Positions 1 through 10,300 of a stretch of DNA of 64,000 nt are shown here, in pieces; the stretch's first letter is position 1; each line of letters opens with the position of its first letter. The notes under the pieces were generated by a model that saw only the letters and a list, made by a program, of their open reading frames with translations, ran no database searches and was not told the origin of the DNA. Source of the stretch: Clusia tigrina (taxonomy: Eukaryota; Arthropoda; Insecta; Diptera; Clusiidae). The stretch is taken from positions 176,281,315 through 176,345,314 of the forward strand of contig OV050030.1 in assembly GCA_920105625.2 (NCBI GenBank), in the 5' to 3' direction. Made by a program: the position numbers and the translations under genes.

Positions 1-649
1 CTCCTACTCTCGCTCTTGCGGTCGCATATAAAAGAATGAGAATTTCAACGCATGACAGCTCATCCAAACCTGAGAAATTGCGTCGTCCCGAGGTACTCCT
101 GTCCATTTTTCTTTTGGTTTTCAAGTTCTTTGTCTTCCTCATAATCTTCATTCACTTCTGGAACTGGAGCACACCATGGCTTTAATTTATCACTGCTCAC
201 TACAGTGCTAAACTGTCGTTGTGTTTGCTGAGAAGTTTCAGCCTCCTTTACAACATATCTCATGTATCGCAATACCCTGCTACGGGCCTAGGTACTCAAC
301 TTCTACCTTCCGCGAATCGCCGGCACTTGGAAGCCGCTTTCAACTAGGAGCAAGTCTCCATACTCATACCCATGTGTTGTCTTGTATTTAGCAATGAATC
401 GTATCTTCCATTTTTGCCCAGCAGCCTCGATGTTTTTGATAGCGTTTTTTCTTCGTTTGGATAAGTTCACCTCATGTTCATTGTTTACATCTTCGCTAAC
501 CGCCTGCAAATATTTACTTCCGGTAATATCTCGCAATTGAAAGTCGTAAACCAACTCAATGGCTGAATATTTAGTAGTGGAATTTACCTTCGTATTGATG
601 CCGTAACTCTTCGTCCAATCTCTCAAATCATCAACTAAAGCTTGCCCAG
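1..649 (-). pseudogene. Ty3/gypsy integrase C-terminal fragment (copy 1)
   Basis: This is a broken 3' end of a gypsy-type pol gene. The upstream segment (about 303-640, minus) reads as the end of the integrase core followed by AAGQKWKIRFIAKYKTTHGY and GDLLLVESGFQVP, the usual spacer and start of the GPY/F (chromo-like) module. The next segment (60-272) contains RYVVKEAE and SSDKLKPW, the end of that module, followed by an acidic tail with stops. The two segments lie in different frames, so the gene is dead. The same sequence occurs at about 14990-15628 with the same break, so both copies come from one already broken ancestor or from a duplication. The window starts inside this fragment. Confidence 0.75.
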
Positions 650-1190
650 TGTAGTGTATGAAAAGCATAATGTATTTATATATACACAAACGCCAACACC
701 ATACGCGGCGTAGGCACATGCAATGTGAGCGGAGACCCAACGTAAGTACATCGAACTCTCATATAAGAATGTCCACGTTATGAAGCGCGAACAGCGCGCA
801 CGTTTTTGATTACGCTGCTTTCTAATGTTCAATGCCCTGGAACGAAAGTACGTTGGCATTGACCGTGATACTTTCCGCTGACATTGCAAAAGCCCTATAT
901 TAAGAACCATATTATATACTAAGTCTTAGCACATAAGAAATTAAAAGAATAAATAGCAATAAGGTTTTATCAATAAATCAGATTCGATCTGGAAACCAAA
1001 CTTATCGCTTCTCATTCAATATTTGGCTGTACTCTAATAGTCACCGATTGAAATTGTACGCTAGCTCTCGCGCCGCTATTCTTTGAGCCCATCTCTACAT
1101 GGCGATGCCGCCAATCTGCAATTCTGATATCAATCCTGCCAAATTATTAAAAACCCAAAAATTTTAAACAATCTTAAAATAAATCTTAAA
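650..1190. other. Unassigned non-coding stretch
   Basis: No convincing coding frame is visible. The gypsy fragment homology stops abruptly at TTGCCCAG (649), where this copy diverges from the second copy. The stretch contains several AATAAA-like motifs around 950-980, which would suit transposon 3' sequence or an LTR, but I see no matching terminal sequences to prove either. Confidence 0.3.
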
Positions 1191-1203
1191 CTCCAATAAG
1201 AAG

Positions 1204-1640
1204 ATGAACACCGAGTTCCACCGACTATTCGAAAATGTTCAACAACTGGCAGAGCAACACATCCACAAAGAAGCAAACCACCAAAACCTGACGTTATACC
1301 CTGTTGATGGAAGCACTCCAACCCCACGCTTAATACAACAAAATTTTGAAAAACTAACAAAAATCGAAGAATACTTGCCACAATCTACTACTCCAAAAAA
1401 CCACCACTTTACATACCATCTACTTCACGCTCAGGCCCTAAACCCATAACCATAGAGGAGTATAAACAAAGGAACGCTATACACACTCCACAACCACACA
1501 AAGACGAACAATCGACAAAACGTCACCGGAGAAAACGAGCAGGGAAAAACGTGCAAACTCGCACAAAAATAGCATTACTCTGGAGAGATTTCAACCTCGC
1601 GAACACCAAAATTAAACAAAAACAAATACAAACTAAATAG
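1204..1640 (+). pseudogene. Unrecognised ORF remnant with basic C-terminal half
   Basis: An 81-codon ATG frame (1204-1449) starts MNTEFHRLFENVQQLAEQHI and stops. In another frame (about 1440-1640) the text continues as TIEEYKQRNAIHTP followed by a strongly basic run KRHRRKRAGKNVQTRTK and a stop at about 1640. Together these look like one Gln/Asn/Lys-rich protein broken by a frameshift. The basic stretch would fit a nucleic-acid-binding retroelement protein. I do not recognise the family, so no function is claimed. Confidence 0.3.
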
Positions 1641-1689
1641 CTAAATAAGATTAAAACAAATACTAATAATATAAAAAATGTATACAATG

Positions 1690-1712
1690 GGTAGGTAGGT
1701 AGGTAGGTAGGA
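1690..1712. repeat. (GTAG)n microsatellite
   Basis: Five to six tandem GTAG units sit just upstream of the LINE 3' end. Confidence 0.9.
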
Positions 1713-1837
1713 GTGGCCGCCCAGTTTGCCAAAAGCACACTTGAGCGCACATAATGGCACATTGTGATACCACGGTGTGGCGCCTTTCAAGCACTGACTA
1801 AAAAATTCCCATACTTGGGATGGAGATAGTCAGCGCA

Positions 1838-2333
1838 TGGACAGCTCCAGGAAAGGTACGACTCCCCCGTCATGTTTCAGGAAACCATCCTGATACTTTG
1901 ATGAACCTGGCTATGCCCCTAATATTAATGGATGACAGGTCTGTCAGGCTTGTAAGAAATGGGGCACCAAAGGTGCGAATTCTTCTTCTGCTCAAGGATG
2001 GGCAGTGGCATAAGAGGTGGAAAACCGTCTCGTCCTCCTCCTCGGAGCCACAACCTCGGCAAAAATCGTCTGAGGGCCCAGATTTACTGCGTGATTTTCC
2101 ATTTTGCAGTGGGCGGTCAAAACCGAAATAGTTGTCGACTGTGATACGCGATCAGGTCGAAGAAGTTGATTGGTTCTGTTTTTGTCTATTCTTGCCCAAG
2201 TTAGTCTAGCCATGTGGCAGGATTCCTCGTCAGCCCAGGATTTGTAGGCGTCAGCCAGATATTTCCGTTTGATTTCGAGCTTGGCTGTTGCCAGTGGAAT
2301 ACAGATGTTTACGGAGGGCTGAATTTCGTGCAA
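1838..2333 (-). pseudogene. LINE ORF2 C-terminal Cys/His tail and 3' end
   Basis: Frames here carry RKYLADAYKSWAD and LTAHCKMENHAVNLG, then in another frame DDFCRGCGSEEEDETVFHLL followed by CHCPS. That is a C-x2-C...H-x3-C-x-C cluster typical of the C-terminus of RNase H-bearing LINE ORF2. The terminal text ARFIKVSGWF, near 1880-1910, matches the usual end of such proteins. No poly-A tail was seen at about 1815. Confidence 0.7.
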
Positions 2334-2399
2334 TAGCGTGCCTGCCTTGGCAAGCTCGCCCGCCTCGCAGTTTTCCGGGATTTCGCTATATCCGGGAAC

Positions 2400-2873
2400 C
2401 TAGACTAAGTGCACCCGAGAGTAACTGGCGAGCTCATTTAAAGATATTCGACATTCATGAACTAGTCTTGATGTGGCCGTGGAGCCAAAACGAGATTTAA
2501 TGACTGCCTGGCTGTCTGAGAAGATAGATACGTCGACTACGCCGATATCGCTACTCAGCAGCCATTTGGCTGCGTGATAAATGACCATGACCTCAGCTTG
2601 AAAAACGCTGTAATGGTCTGGGAGACGTAGGGAGATGTTTAAGTCCAGCTTGTCGGAAAATATACCGCTGCCGACTCTACGTCCAAGCTTGGAACCGTCG
2701 CTGTAGATTTCGACTGTTTCACCGACGATTAGGTATTTTGAAGTCCAGTCGTTTCTGCTTGGAATTGTGAGGTCGAATTGCCTGTTCAAATTGGGATATA
2801 CCGACATGTAAAGGTGGGGATAGGTGGATCCTGATTCAGAATAGACGCATGGCCCGTGAGGGCTATGCGCCAA
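2400..2873 (-). pseudogene. LINE ORF2 RNase H domain
   Basis: A 157-codon frame carries the RNase H signature IYSDGSKLGRRVGSGIFSDK (first catalytic Asp), then LPDHYSVFQAEVMVI (catalytic Glu) and SIFSDSQAVIKS (third Asp). It ends at a stop near 2400 where the fourth motif would follow. RNase H removes the RNA strand during cDNA synthesis. The plus-strand copy at about 21480-22300 has the same domain. Confidence 0.8.
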
Positions 2874-2918
2874 TGCGAAGGACCGTTAAGTCTAATCGCT
2901 GTCAACTTGGCTTGTTGC

Positions 2919-3213
2919 TTAACCAGGAGCCGCGAAGTAAGCCAGTGCAGCATGCCAAAAAGGGCTATCGTAGGTGGGCAAAGAAGAGCGACCCGAGCCG
3001 TGCGCCAGCGAAGGGAATATATTGCAATCTGAGGCTTGCATTATATATTTGTAGCAGCCATGGAAGGATAATCTCTTCCCCATTTTGGATATCGGCAGGA
3101 ATGATGCCGTCCGGACCGGGGGACTTGTATGGCTTAAAGGTTTGAATCGACCACTCAAGGTGACTTTTTGTCACTTGGAATGTGGGGACGCTATCATGGG
3201 AAACCTGCTCCAC
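2919..3213 (-). pseudogene. LINE ORF2 reverse transcriptase, N-terminal block only
   Basis: The segment contains TFKPYKSPGPDGIIPADIQ, the conserved K.PGPDG opening of LINE reverse transcriptases, followed by ASLRLQYIPFAGA. Two overlapping frames cover it. The catalytic motifs expected further on are absent: the next recognisable text is RNase H. An internal deletion of several hundred bases is inferred from this. Confidence 0.75.
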
Positions 3214-3263
3214 GTGGTAGAGTGCTTGGTCTGCTGAGACTTAACTCCCTGGGAAGTGGGTGT

Positions 3264-4285
3264 CTAGCAGGATATCAAGGATTTCGGTGCTTGAGTGAGT
3301 CCAGCTGTCATTTGGATACAGTCAAGGGCTTTGTTAGAGGAGTGGAGAATTTTACGAAGACGGCTAGCCTCGGACGTTGATTCAATGCTTTCGCAAAATT
3401 CCCTCCATGACTCTCGTTTTCCTCGCTGTAACTTTAGCTTTAAAGCTGTAACTTTAGCTTTGTTGAAAAGCATTCTACAAGTTTTGCGAAGACTTGCAGT
3501 GGCTTTTTTAAAACCTGTGGTCAGATCGTCGACCGCCCGATCAATGTCCGGACAGTTGTGGATAATAGGGGGAATCATTGCTAAGCATGACCACAGTTTG
3601 AGCCGGAAAAGAGGCCAGTTCGTGTTTTTTCTACTGACTGGTTTAAGAGATCCTGTATTGCATGTAGTCTCCCTCGAGTCAATGTCAAAGGTGATATAGT
3701 AGTGGTCCGAAAAGGAGCATTCCTGTGAGACGAAACAACTGCTTATCATGTTGGAGTAGCTATCGCTGACGAGGGTGATGTCAAGCACTTCCTTCCTGAC
3801 GGATGTAAGGAAGGTCGGCTCATTTCCCCGGTTAGCAATGCTTAAGTTATTTGAAATGAAAAGACACTCACCTCGATCATTTGTGCCGGAGCTGCCCCAT
3901 ATTTCGTGATGGGCATTGGCATCGTCGCCGATAATTACCGGAATTTGTTTCTGGTGGGCTACAGCAACCATTTGCTTTAGTATGTCTGGCGGTGGGGAGT
4001 CGCCATCGTCATGAGCCATGTAGTTCGAAGAGATCCAGAAGGTCCGTGGACCCATTTCAATGACCATGGCAACATTGTCTTTGTCACTGAATCTAATGCA
4101 GGATCTTGGTTTACCTTGATCCTCGATATATACCATACGATATCCGTATGCATTTTTGAAACCTGGTCATTTACGACCCAAGGTTCTTGGACGAGAATGA
4201 GCTCCTCCCCTATATCCGAGAGGCGGAGCAGGGCTGCCGAGGCAGTTTTCGAATGCTGAAGGTCAATCTGTAGTACCTTCGGCAT
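3264..4285 (-). pseudogene. LINE ORF2 endonuclease domain
   Basis: ORF2 opens with MPKVLQIDLQHSKTASAALL, a typical start of the exonuclease-endonuclease-phosphatase domain in I/LOA-type LINEs, followed by LVQEPW. A frameshift near 4000-4130 leads into a 290-codon frame with the central motif GDDANAHHEIWGSSGTNDRG and the terminal SFSDHYYI (the catalytic SDH block). The N-terminal LVQEPW supplies the metal-binding Glu. The domain nicks target DNA to prime reverse transcription. The downstream basic linker runs into the RT domain, where stops appear. Confidence 0.8.
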
Positions 4286-5650
4286 TGTCTGGAAGAGTGA
4301 TTATTGTGGAATTCAACTCCTCCTCTTCGGACATTGGAGAGATGGATCCACCAGCCGCATCCGTGTCCATGTGGTCGAAGAATTCTCCGACCAGTTCGGA
4401 AGTTGAGAAGCGGCTGCTTCTGGTTGTAACGGAGCACATACTCTCATTGTCACTACCCGGCAAAGGGGTGTGAGCCGGGCCCGAGCAGCTAGGCTCATTG
4501 GCAGTGGCTTGTGGGACAGCACCAGCTGGAGGAAGCTGTTGGGGGGCTTGGGCATCACACTTGTGGATGCGGAGAGTGATGGCTCCAAAGCCATAATTAA
4601 TCACCACCTCGCGGGAGTTGATTGGAACAAGGGATTGCTCGTTCAAAATGAAGGTGAGCTCACGCAAAGTGCCTTTGGGGTCACCAACTTTCGCGACCTT
4701 TCAGCCATCGGTGGGAAGATCGGTGTTGCTGAGCTTGAGGATCTTTAAGATTGCCTTGGGCTCAGAGGGCTCGGCAGGAAGCCATGTTTTGGCGCGAGGG
4801 CGTTGGGGAACCTGGTCCAAAGGTACAGCGTTGAGCTTTGCACCCGGCCAGATCTCACCTACCCTATTGATCGCTACCTTATATAGATCCGCCGAGCTTC
4901 GGTCCGAGGAACATATGATCTTAATATGTCCTTGATACCATCCTGCGTCACGGCAGCTGGGTGAAGGACCAGTGTTGAGGGACATAACCTCAACGAAAAT
5001 TGGTAACAGTGCCATTTCGACCTGTCTCCAATTGGCAGGAGTAATGGTCCCATCGACATTGGCAGAGTCGACCACAGCCCATGTGAGGCTCTCTTTTACA
5101 ATCTTGCCTCTTGGGGTTACCGGCTGCCTGTGCAGTGGAGGAGTGGACACACACATCAGCGTGTGCTTTTGCCCACTCAAGCTTGCCCTTGTCGTATTCT
5201 GACAGTTGAGAAGGTTCTGTAGCGTTGAGCCTCGTCAAAATACGGTAAGCTGCTCTACGCGTCCTTTACGCCCTTGTCATCGGCTTCACGTTGGTAGGTG
5301 CACCTGAACGAGGACCGGTAGCAGTTTCCATCGACTTGCTCAACGACGGCTGAAGAGGGTTTAGGCGGAGCGACTGCTGCTGGTATGTGAGTCAATACCT
5401 TAGCAGCCGCTGAAGAGCCTGGGGACAGCGAAGAGCTCTTGGGTGGTTTATTAACCGAAGCTGTGGTGCTTGTTGAAGGGGCAGTGCATATGTTGCTTGT
5501 CTTCGAACCAAGGGCGGGGATATTGCTGGTGGGCATTTGCCTAGCCAGGGATTTGCGCGTCCCTGAGGAGATATGCGAGGAAATTTTGTTTGTGTTTGTG
5601 TTTGTGTTTTTAGTTTTTGTTGTGTCCATGGAAGAAGGGGCCCCACTCAA
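4263..5650 (-). pseudogene. LINE ORF1 (Gag-like) remnant
   Basis: The start codon at 5650 opens a Ser/Thr/Ala-rich N-terminal region rich in TKNTNTNTNK-type repeats, as is common in LINE ORF1 proteins. Frames at 4990-5238 (SEYDKGKLEWAKAH), 4701-5180 (TPANWRQVEMALLPIFVEVM, AGWYQGHIKIICSSD) and 4263-4667 (FILNEQSLVPINSREVVINY) carry the rest. It lies directly upstream of the endonuclease and ends within a few bases of it. ORF1 proteins bind the element RNA in a cytoplasmic particle (family knowledge). At least two frameshifts break it. Confidence 0.65.
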
Positions 5651-5958
5651 AGCCGCTATCTCAGTCCGAAAGTGTGGTCACTAAATATGGTCCCATGGTA
5701 ATCTGTGCAAGCAGGGAGGCCATGCGAGGGTTGGCACAAGCCCTTATTGGGTCAAGTGCTCAGAGCCAGAGCAGTGCTAATCGGGAGTTCCACTCAACCG
5801 AACCCACACTACCGACTTAACGGTAACAGACGTCGAACGTACTTTGAGGCCAGCCAAAGTTTTAATGGGACGGGGGCAGCTGCAACCTTAAACTGAAGCC
5901 GTTCACACTCACCTGGGGGAGTGTAGACCATTTAGCGTAACCCAGGGTGCACCGCGTG

Positions 5959-6033
5959 GTCTACATTATATTGCGTAAAACTGAATCATCTACATTATAT
6001 TGACGATCTACATTATATTGGGTAAAACTGAAT
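5959..6033 (+). repeat. Triplicated TCTACATTATATTG motif
   Basis: The motif occurs at about 5959, 5989 and 6007. The first and third copies are each followed by G(C/G)GTAAAACTGAATCA. The cluster sits exactly between the 5' end of the minus-strand LINE and the start of the plus-strand gypsy element, so it may mark an insertion boundary or a remnant of the gypsy 5' leader. Confidence 0.7.
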
Positions 6034-6263
6034 CAAAAATTCAAAATCACAATGGAGACCCACAAGTTACAATATTAAATAATCAAGTTCAACATTCTGA
6101 ATCCCTAGAGGATCAAGATTTAAAAATATTAATCATATTAATAATAGTATGTGCTCACTTAGGAATTACGTTGCTGTCCATGTATAATAAGTATAACAAA
6201 AAACACAATTTAAAAGCGGCAAAATCAATATTTGATTTGACCGAAGTAGTTTTAAGAAAATAG
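6000..6263 (+). CDS. Small membrane-spanning ORF upstream of gag
   Basis: This is an 87-codon ORF. Residues about 44-62 (ILIILIIVCAHLGITLLSM) form one hydrophobic segment long enough to span a membrane. It is followed by a basic YNKYNKKHNLKAAK tail. It ends about 10 bases before a possible gag start region. Its integrity contrasts with the broken frames around it. I cannot assign a function; a tiny pre-gag membrane ORF in gypsy elements is only a vague resemblance from memory. Confidence 0.4.
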   Translation: MTIYIILGKTESKIQNHNGDPQVTILNNQVQHSESLEDQDLKILIILIIVCAHLGITLLSMYNKYNKKHNLKAAKSIFDLTEVVLRK

Positions 6264-6272
6264 AATGAAAAA

Positions 6273-7509
6273 TGGAATTAAACTAATTAAAAAATTTAGA
6301 AAACTTAGTAACAAAATTTAAAAATGTACCAATAGAATTCATTCATGTGCATATGTGGAAGCACTAGAAAAAGATTTACAAAGTTCTTCGACATTGTTCA
6401 GACTAGAAGTCGCCGCATTACCTTAAATTGACCAAGTAAAAGCGACAGACTTATTTAAAAATTACAGCAATTACATAGAATATATAATAGAAAATAATTT
6501 AAAAAATTTGACAGACGAAAACATTGAAGAAACCAAAGCCACCACCATGACAGACTTTAAAATAGGAATCAAAGTAATTCCAGGGTTTACTGGAAACTAT
6601 AAAGAAATAGACTCATTTTGCAAAATATGCCCACTGTTGAACGATCCACTAACGCCAGAGGGTAAGAAGACACTCCTTGATTTCATTTTTTACGTAAAAC
6701 TTAGCATCAATGTTAAAACAGCAATAGGTACTACATTAACACTAGACAATCTTGATACATTACTAAGCACAGTAAAGTCCAGATATAAGAGCCACGCAAC
6801 CATTACACAGGTACACTCACAATTTATAAATACTATACAAAAAGGATCTGTCAATTCCTTCAAAGAACGAATTTTTACACTGATTTCCGAACTCACTACA
6901 CTACAAATTGAAAATCTTGGAACAAACGTAACAGCAACTGAGAAGTCTGCAATAGCAAAAACTAATGAGTCATATGCTTTAATCACTTTCAAAAACGGAC
7001 TCAAAGATAACATAAAACCAATCATACTAGCAGCACAACCCAAAATATTAAATGAAGCAGTAAATCTCGCACTAGACCTAGAACAATCTGTACCCAATAC
7101 TTATCAAATTTTTGCCATAAATCAAAACAATAAACAATTCAGAAGAAACAGTAATTACAACAACACGAATAACCGATATAACAACAACACCAATTATAAT
7201 AATAATCCAAACAAAAACGACTTACAACGGAACAATAGAAACAAAAATAATAACCAATATAACGGCAACAGACGGTATGCCAATCAAACACAAAACAACA
7301 ATGGGAACTATAGACATCCTAACTACAACAGCAACTATAATAAAAACAATTACAATAACAATTACAACAGAAACTATAGCAGCAATTACAATACAAACCA
7401 GAACCAAAACAACAGACAACATAACAATATATACACAATAAACGCCCAGGGAAATGACCAGGTCCCGGAGGACCAGGACTATATCCCTCCGGGCAACAAC
7501 GAAAATTAA
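6273..7509 (+). pseudogene. Gypsy Gag (mdg1/412-like)
   Basis: The intact part is a 333-codon frame (6508-7509). Text upstream in the same style (ALEKDLQSSSTLFRLEVAAL, about 6360-6430) is broken by a stop, so the real start is near 6273 and the gene is degenerate at its 5' end. The middle holds the capsid-like helical region (LLDFIFYVKL through AVNLALDLEQS). The last 110 residues are an Asn/Tyr/Arg low-complexity tail with no CCHC knuckle. The ORF ends in VPEDQDYIPPGNNEN just before the protease frame. Confidence 0.75.
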
Positions 7510-8300
7510 ATATCTACAAAATATCAAACAACTTAACAAACTACATAACTTTAGATTGCACAAATCTACAGCAACACTTAACATTTTTAATTGACACCGG
7601 AGCTGATATCTCTATTTGCAAGCAAAAAAGCGAAGATCAAATAATTTCCTCAAAAGATAAATGCAAGCTAATGGGGATAACAAATGAATGTACCTCTTAT
7701 TCATTAGAAAAATCACATTTAGAATTCAGAATACAACAACAAAACATTAAACAACAATTTCATATAGTAAAAGACACATTTCCCATAGAGACCGATGGTA
7801 TACTCGAAAGACACTTTTTATCAGCATTTCTGTGCAAAATTTACTATGAAACATTCACCGTAACAATCATAATAACAGACACAGACATAACGCTACCAAT
7901 GGAAACTCGTTTACTACACACTCCATACATAACGATACCCGTAAGAACAGAAATAATTCAACATATAAATTTAGAAATAAAAGAAGACAAATTAGTGTTA
8001 AATAGTGAAATAGAAAAATGCGTATTTGTAGCAAATAGGATAGTACCAGCAAAGGGAATACGACACATCAAACTAATAAATACAAATGACCAACAGATAC
8101 AATTAAAAAATATACAAATAAAAACTGAGCCTTTGAAAAATTATGATATTCTGTACCATACAAAAAACGAACGTAGCAAACATGACAATCACAGATTCAA
8201 CAAACTACTAGAAACACTACAATTAAAAATTTCCGATAAAACAACACAGGAAGAACTAATCCATATATTCAGCGAATATCAAGATATATTTCATCTGGAC
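7510..8300 (+). pseudogene. Gypsy pol: aspartic protease and linker
   Basis: The catalytic loop FLIDTGADISIC is at about 7590-7620, upstream of the open frame 7671-8528. The frame continues through the protease (ETDGILERHFL) and the protease-RT linker (KGIRHIKLIN, EYQDIFHLDDEPLT). The protease matures Gag-Pol inside the particle. The loop and the rest of the domain read in one frame without an ATG, as expected for a Gag-Pol fusion. Confidence 0.75.
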
Positions 8301-9270
8301 GATGAACCACTTACTGCAAATAACTTCTACACTCAAAACCTATCCATCATAGACAATTCACTAGTTTACATAAAAAATTATCGTTTACCCCAAATACAAC
8401 ATGAAGAAATAGAAAAACAGGTACAGAAATTGCTCAGGGACAAAATAATTGAACAATCAAACAGTCACCATTGTTATTGGTTCCGAAGAAAACTCTCGAT
8501 AACGAAGACAAAAAATGGAGACTCGTAGTTGACTATAGGAAATTAAATGATAAACTAACCCGCGATAAACTCCCATTAACGAGATTGGAGGATGTACTGG
8601 ACGAACTAGGTAGAGCACAATACTTCCCTACTCTGAACATGACGAACTCCTTTCACCAAATTCCACTGAACAAGAACTCCAGGCCCTTAACAGCATTTTC
8701 AACAACACAACGAACATGGGCACTACCAATTTACGAGACTCCCTTTTGGATTGAAAATATCCTCTAACAGTTTCCAAATAAAGCTTACACTGGCCTTGGC
8801 AGGTTTAGGTTCTAATGCTTTCCTTTACGTAGACGATATAATTGTATTCGGATGCAGCCTCAAAAATCACAATGAAAATTTAAGAAAAATATTTGAAACA
8901 CTGCGTCAATACAATCTAAAACTGAATCCATCAAAATGGCATTTTCTAAGACCAGAGGTAGTTTATCTAGGCCATTTGATCACACCACATTGTATAAAAA
9001 CTGATCCAGCAAAATACGAAGCAATTAAGAAATACCCTACCCCCCCAAAAACCCAAATGTGGTAAGAAGATTCATTGCATTTTGCAACTATTATCATAGA
9101 TTTATACCCAACTTTCCGAGTATCACAAAAGGCCTGAATAACCTTCTAAAGAAAGGCCAACCTTTTGTATGGAGCAAGGAACGACAAACAGCATTCAGCA
9201 CTTTAAAAAACGAATTGGTGAACCCACCAATATTGAGATATCCAGACTTAACAAAACCTAACCACTGACG
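8300..9270 (+). pseudogene. Gypsy pol: reverse transcriptase
   Basis: The RT region is split over three frames. It shows IKNYRLPQIQHEEIEKQVQK (N-terminal entry), WRLVVDYRKLNDKL with PLTRLEDVLDELGRAQYFPT, then a gap of roughly 60 expected residues before NAFLYVDDIIVFG (catalytic YVDD), then EVVYLGHLIT and FIAFCNYYHRFIPNF (thumb and connection). The missing stretch and the frameshifts near 8470, 8770 and 9060 show it is inactive. Confidence 0.85.
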
Positions 9271-9865
9271 CATCTGACTACGCTCTAGGTGCAGTACTAT
9301 CGCAAGGTAAAATTGGCGAAGATGTTCCAATTTCCTACGCAAGCACGAAATAAATAAATCAACAATTGAAAAAGAACTACTTGCAATCCATTGGGGCATA
9401 CAGTTCTTTAGACCATATCTATTCGGAAGGAAGTTCCTCGTAGTAACGGATCACACAGACCATTAGTGTCGCTTTTCGTCCATAAGAACCCTTCCTCTAA
9501 ACTGCCAAGGATACGACTAGACCTATCAGAATATGAGTTCGAAATAATATACAAAAAAGGAAAATCAAATACCAACGCAGACGCACTTTCCAGTATCAAA
9601 ATTGATTCAGAGACTTTAAAACAAATGATTCCTAAAGAAATCGATGAAAAAGCTAAAAGAACATTAATTATAACAAGGGGAATGGCTACCAAAAAACATG
9701 CAGACCAACAAAAACAAGTTAAATACAAAACCCAAGAGAAGTCTGATCAACTTCATATCTGGGACTGTACATCTATCACTGACGTCAGATACATTACAAA
9801 ATTGAAATTTGAAAAAGCGAACGATATAAATATGAAGAGTACTCAATTAATCTATGAAAAATAAG
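9270..9865 (+). pseudogene. Gypsy pol: RNase H and start of integrase linker
   Basis: [20 protein letters not shown] (first RNase H motif) and [20 protein letters not shown] (Glu motif) occur at 9270-9430 in shifted frames, then KFLVVTDH. The domain ends with IIYKKGKSNTNADALS, the classic end of gypsy RNase H, at about 9545-9590. A stop inside the SYAS...STIEKE block and a one-base break near 9465 disable it. Confidence 0.8.
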
Positions 9866-10300
9866 AATATATTGCGCGTAAGGTACAACGATAATCCACC
9901 GAAATCCGTTTCGACTCTGGACAAGTTGTCATCTCTTAATACAAAAACTATGCATAGTAGATCTAATGATAACTATACGAAATACGTTTCGATTATGGAG
10001 AAGGTATTATCTGAAATAAAAAAATTAAAAGTCGACATTTTAGTGCTATCGAATAAAAATATAATTTTGGAAGGTATACAAAAAGAAGAATTTAAAGATA
10101 TATTTAACAAGCTGCAAGAACAGCAAATTAAAGAAAATCGTTTCGCATACAAGATTATTATATACGAGTATGAACCCCCTAAAGGAATTGAAAACGAAAT
10201 AATTAAATATAAATTAATAAATGAATATCACAACTCAACACCTTGGTATAAGAAAAACCACTCTAAAACTAAAACAAAGATTTGTGTGGAAAAATATTTT
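9854..10300 (+). pseudogene. Gypsy pol: RNase H-integrase linker, truncated
   Basis: An open frame carries VSIMEKVLSEIKKLKVDILV and KGIENEIIKYKLINEYHNST, which suits the linker before the integrase HHCC zinc domain in mdg1/412-type pol. The zinc domain would follow but the text changes to Jockey LINE RT at about 10290-10325, so the gypsy element is truncated at its 3' side. Confidence 0.55.

Larger units (their letters stand above)
1815..5980 (-). mobile_element. LOA-like (I-superfamily) non-LTR retrotransposon, degenerate copy 1
   Basis: On the minus strand this reads, in order: 5' UTR (about 5980-5651), ORF1, apurinic-type endonuclease, the start of reverse transcriptase, RNase H, and a Cys/His C-terminal tail. 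This order with an RNase H domain is typical of the LOA/I/R1 groups of LINEs. The central RT motifs are missing: sequence passes from the RT N-terminal block at about 2965-3213 almost directly to RNase H at 2873. A second copy of the same family, on the plus strand and retaining the RT centre, lies at 20391-22790. The RNase H blocks of the two share GSGIFSDKLDL / GGGIYSEKLNV and LPDHYSVFQAEV / LPDHCSVFQAEV. Confidence 0.75.
6000..10300 (+). mobile_element. mdg1/412-like Ty3/gypsy element, no LTRs seen
   Basis: In order on the plus strand: small hydrophobic ORF, Gag with an Asn-rich tail, protease, reverse transcriptase, RNase H and the RNase H-integrase linker. It ends at about 10300 where Jockey LINE sequence starts. 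Gag lacks CCHC knuckles and has an Asn/Arg/Tyr-rich tail instead, as in the mdg1/412 group. I could not find either LTR. Several single-base breaks interrupt pol. Confidence 0.7.
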
